A stretch of 14,426 nucleotides of DNA from Synechococcaceae cyanobacterium (GTDB taxonomy: Bacteria > Cyanobacteriota > Cyanobacteriia > PCC-6307 > Cyanobiaceae). The stretch covers positions 1 through 14,426 of the forward strand of contig CANHGA010000024.1 of assembly GCA_947460085.1 (NCBI GenBank), in the 5' to 3' direction. Below the pieces are notes generated by a model, which did not search any database, was not told the DNA's origin, and saw only the letters and a list, made by a program, of their open reading frames with translations. Shown piece after piece: positions 14,075 through 14,426 of the stretch; within the stretch, counting starts at the first letter, position 1, and every line of letters begins with the position of its first letter. The position numbers and the translations under genes were made by a program.

Positions 14075-14426
14075 CTCTTTCTTCAACGTCTTCCGAATCG
14101 AATGCTTTCATGCCACCAACTGGTGGGGTTGAGTTCAGATTTGGTTCCATACCTCGTTTCGTCTTTTGACTTAAATACCAGTAGTACTTTATGCATAAGA
14201 TGCCAGAGAGGATCCCAATCCATGCTCCTGCAACTCCATCGCTGAAATAGTGGGCACCACTCAATACCCTTGTCGTCATGCAGCCAACTGCCATGACGAT
14301 TGCTGGAATTCGTAATTTTGGAAACAGCAGCAGAAGAATTGTGCTTCCTCCAAAGGCAACCGCCGTATGGGAGCTCGGGAAGCCAAGTCCAGAACTTCTA
14401 AATGGGTCTGTTAGCCAGCTTCTGTA
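14064..14426 (-). CDS. PAP2-family phosphatase (5' end outside window)
   Basis: The visible 120 residues are the C-terminal part of a membrane phosphatase of the PAP2 superfamily (lipid phosphate or undecaprenyl-pyrophosphate phosphatases). The first active-site block seen is GFPSSHTAVAFG with His20 of the fragment, corresponding to the family's PSGH. The last block is TTRVLSGAHYFSDGVAG with Arg53, His59 and Asp63, corresponding to SR(x5)H(x3)D. Hydrophobic segments lie at about 24-36 (STILLLLFP), 40-48 and 64-80 (GVAGAWIGILSGILCIKYYW). A polar tail of ~30 residues follows. The KX6RP block is expected upstream; only TDPFRSS is visible there, so it may be outside or altered. An internal ATG at 14294 is not the start, since the frame stays open to the edge and holds the PSSH motif. 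G+C is about 47% by hand count (14101-14400), well below the neighbouring genes. It is convergent with dnaE across 33 bp. Confidence 0.85.
   Translation of the reverse strand, partial: YRSWLTDPFRSSGLGFPSSHTAVAFGGSTILLLLFPKLRIPAIVMAVGCMTTRVLSGAHYFSDGVAGAWIGILSGILCIKYYWYLSQKTKRGMEPNLNSTPPVGGMKAFDSEDVEERVQI

Overview
This window reads as chromosomal housekeeping DNA from a high-GC picocyanobacterium of the Synechococcus/Cyanobium type. The reasons are two small proteins resembling cyanobacterial families (DUF3288-like and DUF1816-like), a cyanobacterial-style DnaE, the gene content and order, and G+C of roughly 62% where I counted by hand. The assignment rests on family recognition; no database search was possible.

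Layout. The left end carries three minus-strand genes: the 5' part of msrA (cut by the window edge), a two-helix membrane protein of unknown function, and an ABC exporter. A short divergent gap follows the exporter gene, then a plus-strand DUF3288-like gene. The next 214 bp hold no protein gene but contain a 13-nt tandem repeat, a candidate promoter, and two consecutive hairpins ending in a strong intrinsic terminator. I read this as a candidate small RNA or leader. A long plus-strand run then follows: trpD, carA (4-nt overlap), a lone STAS-domain gene, mrnC, rlmB, a DUF1816-like gene, gatA and dnaE. At the right edge a convergent, clearly AT-richer PAP2-family phosphatase gene (N-terminus cut off) faces dnaE.

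How the genes fit together. trpD and carA belong to tryptophan and carbamoyl-phosphate (pyrimidine/arginine) synthesis. mrnC and rlmB both act on 23S rRNA, and gatA acts on aminoacyl-tRNA, forming a translation block. dnaE is the replicative polymerase. msrA repairs oxidised methionine. The STAS protein is a probable partner-switching regulator with no kinase or sigma gene in view.

No phage, transposon, CRISPR, rRNA or tRNA was seen. The points most worth a second look are the hairpin/terminator element before trpD, the long repeat-built disordered N-terminus of RlmB, the low-GC PAP2 gene next to dnaE, and an Asp in place of Glu at the exporter's Walker B catalytic position.
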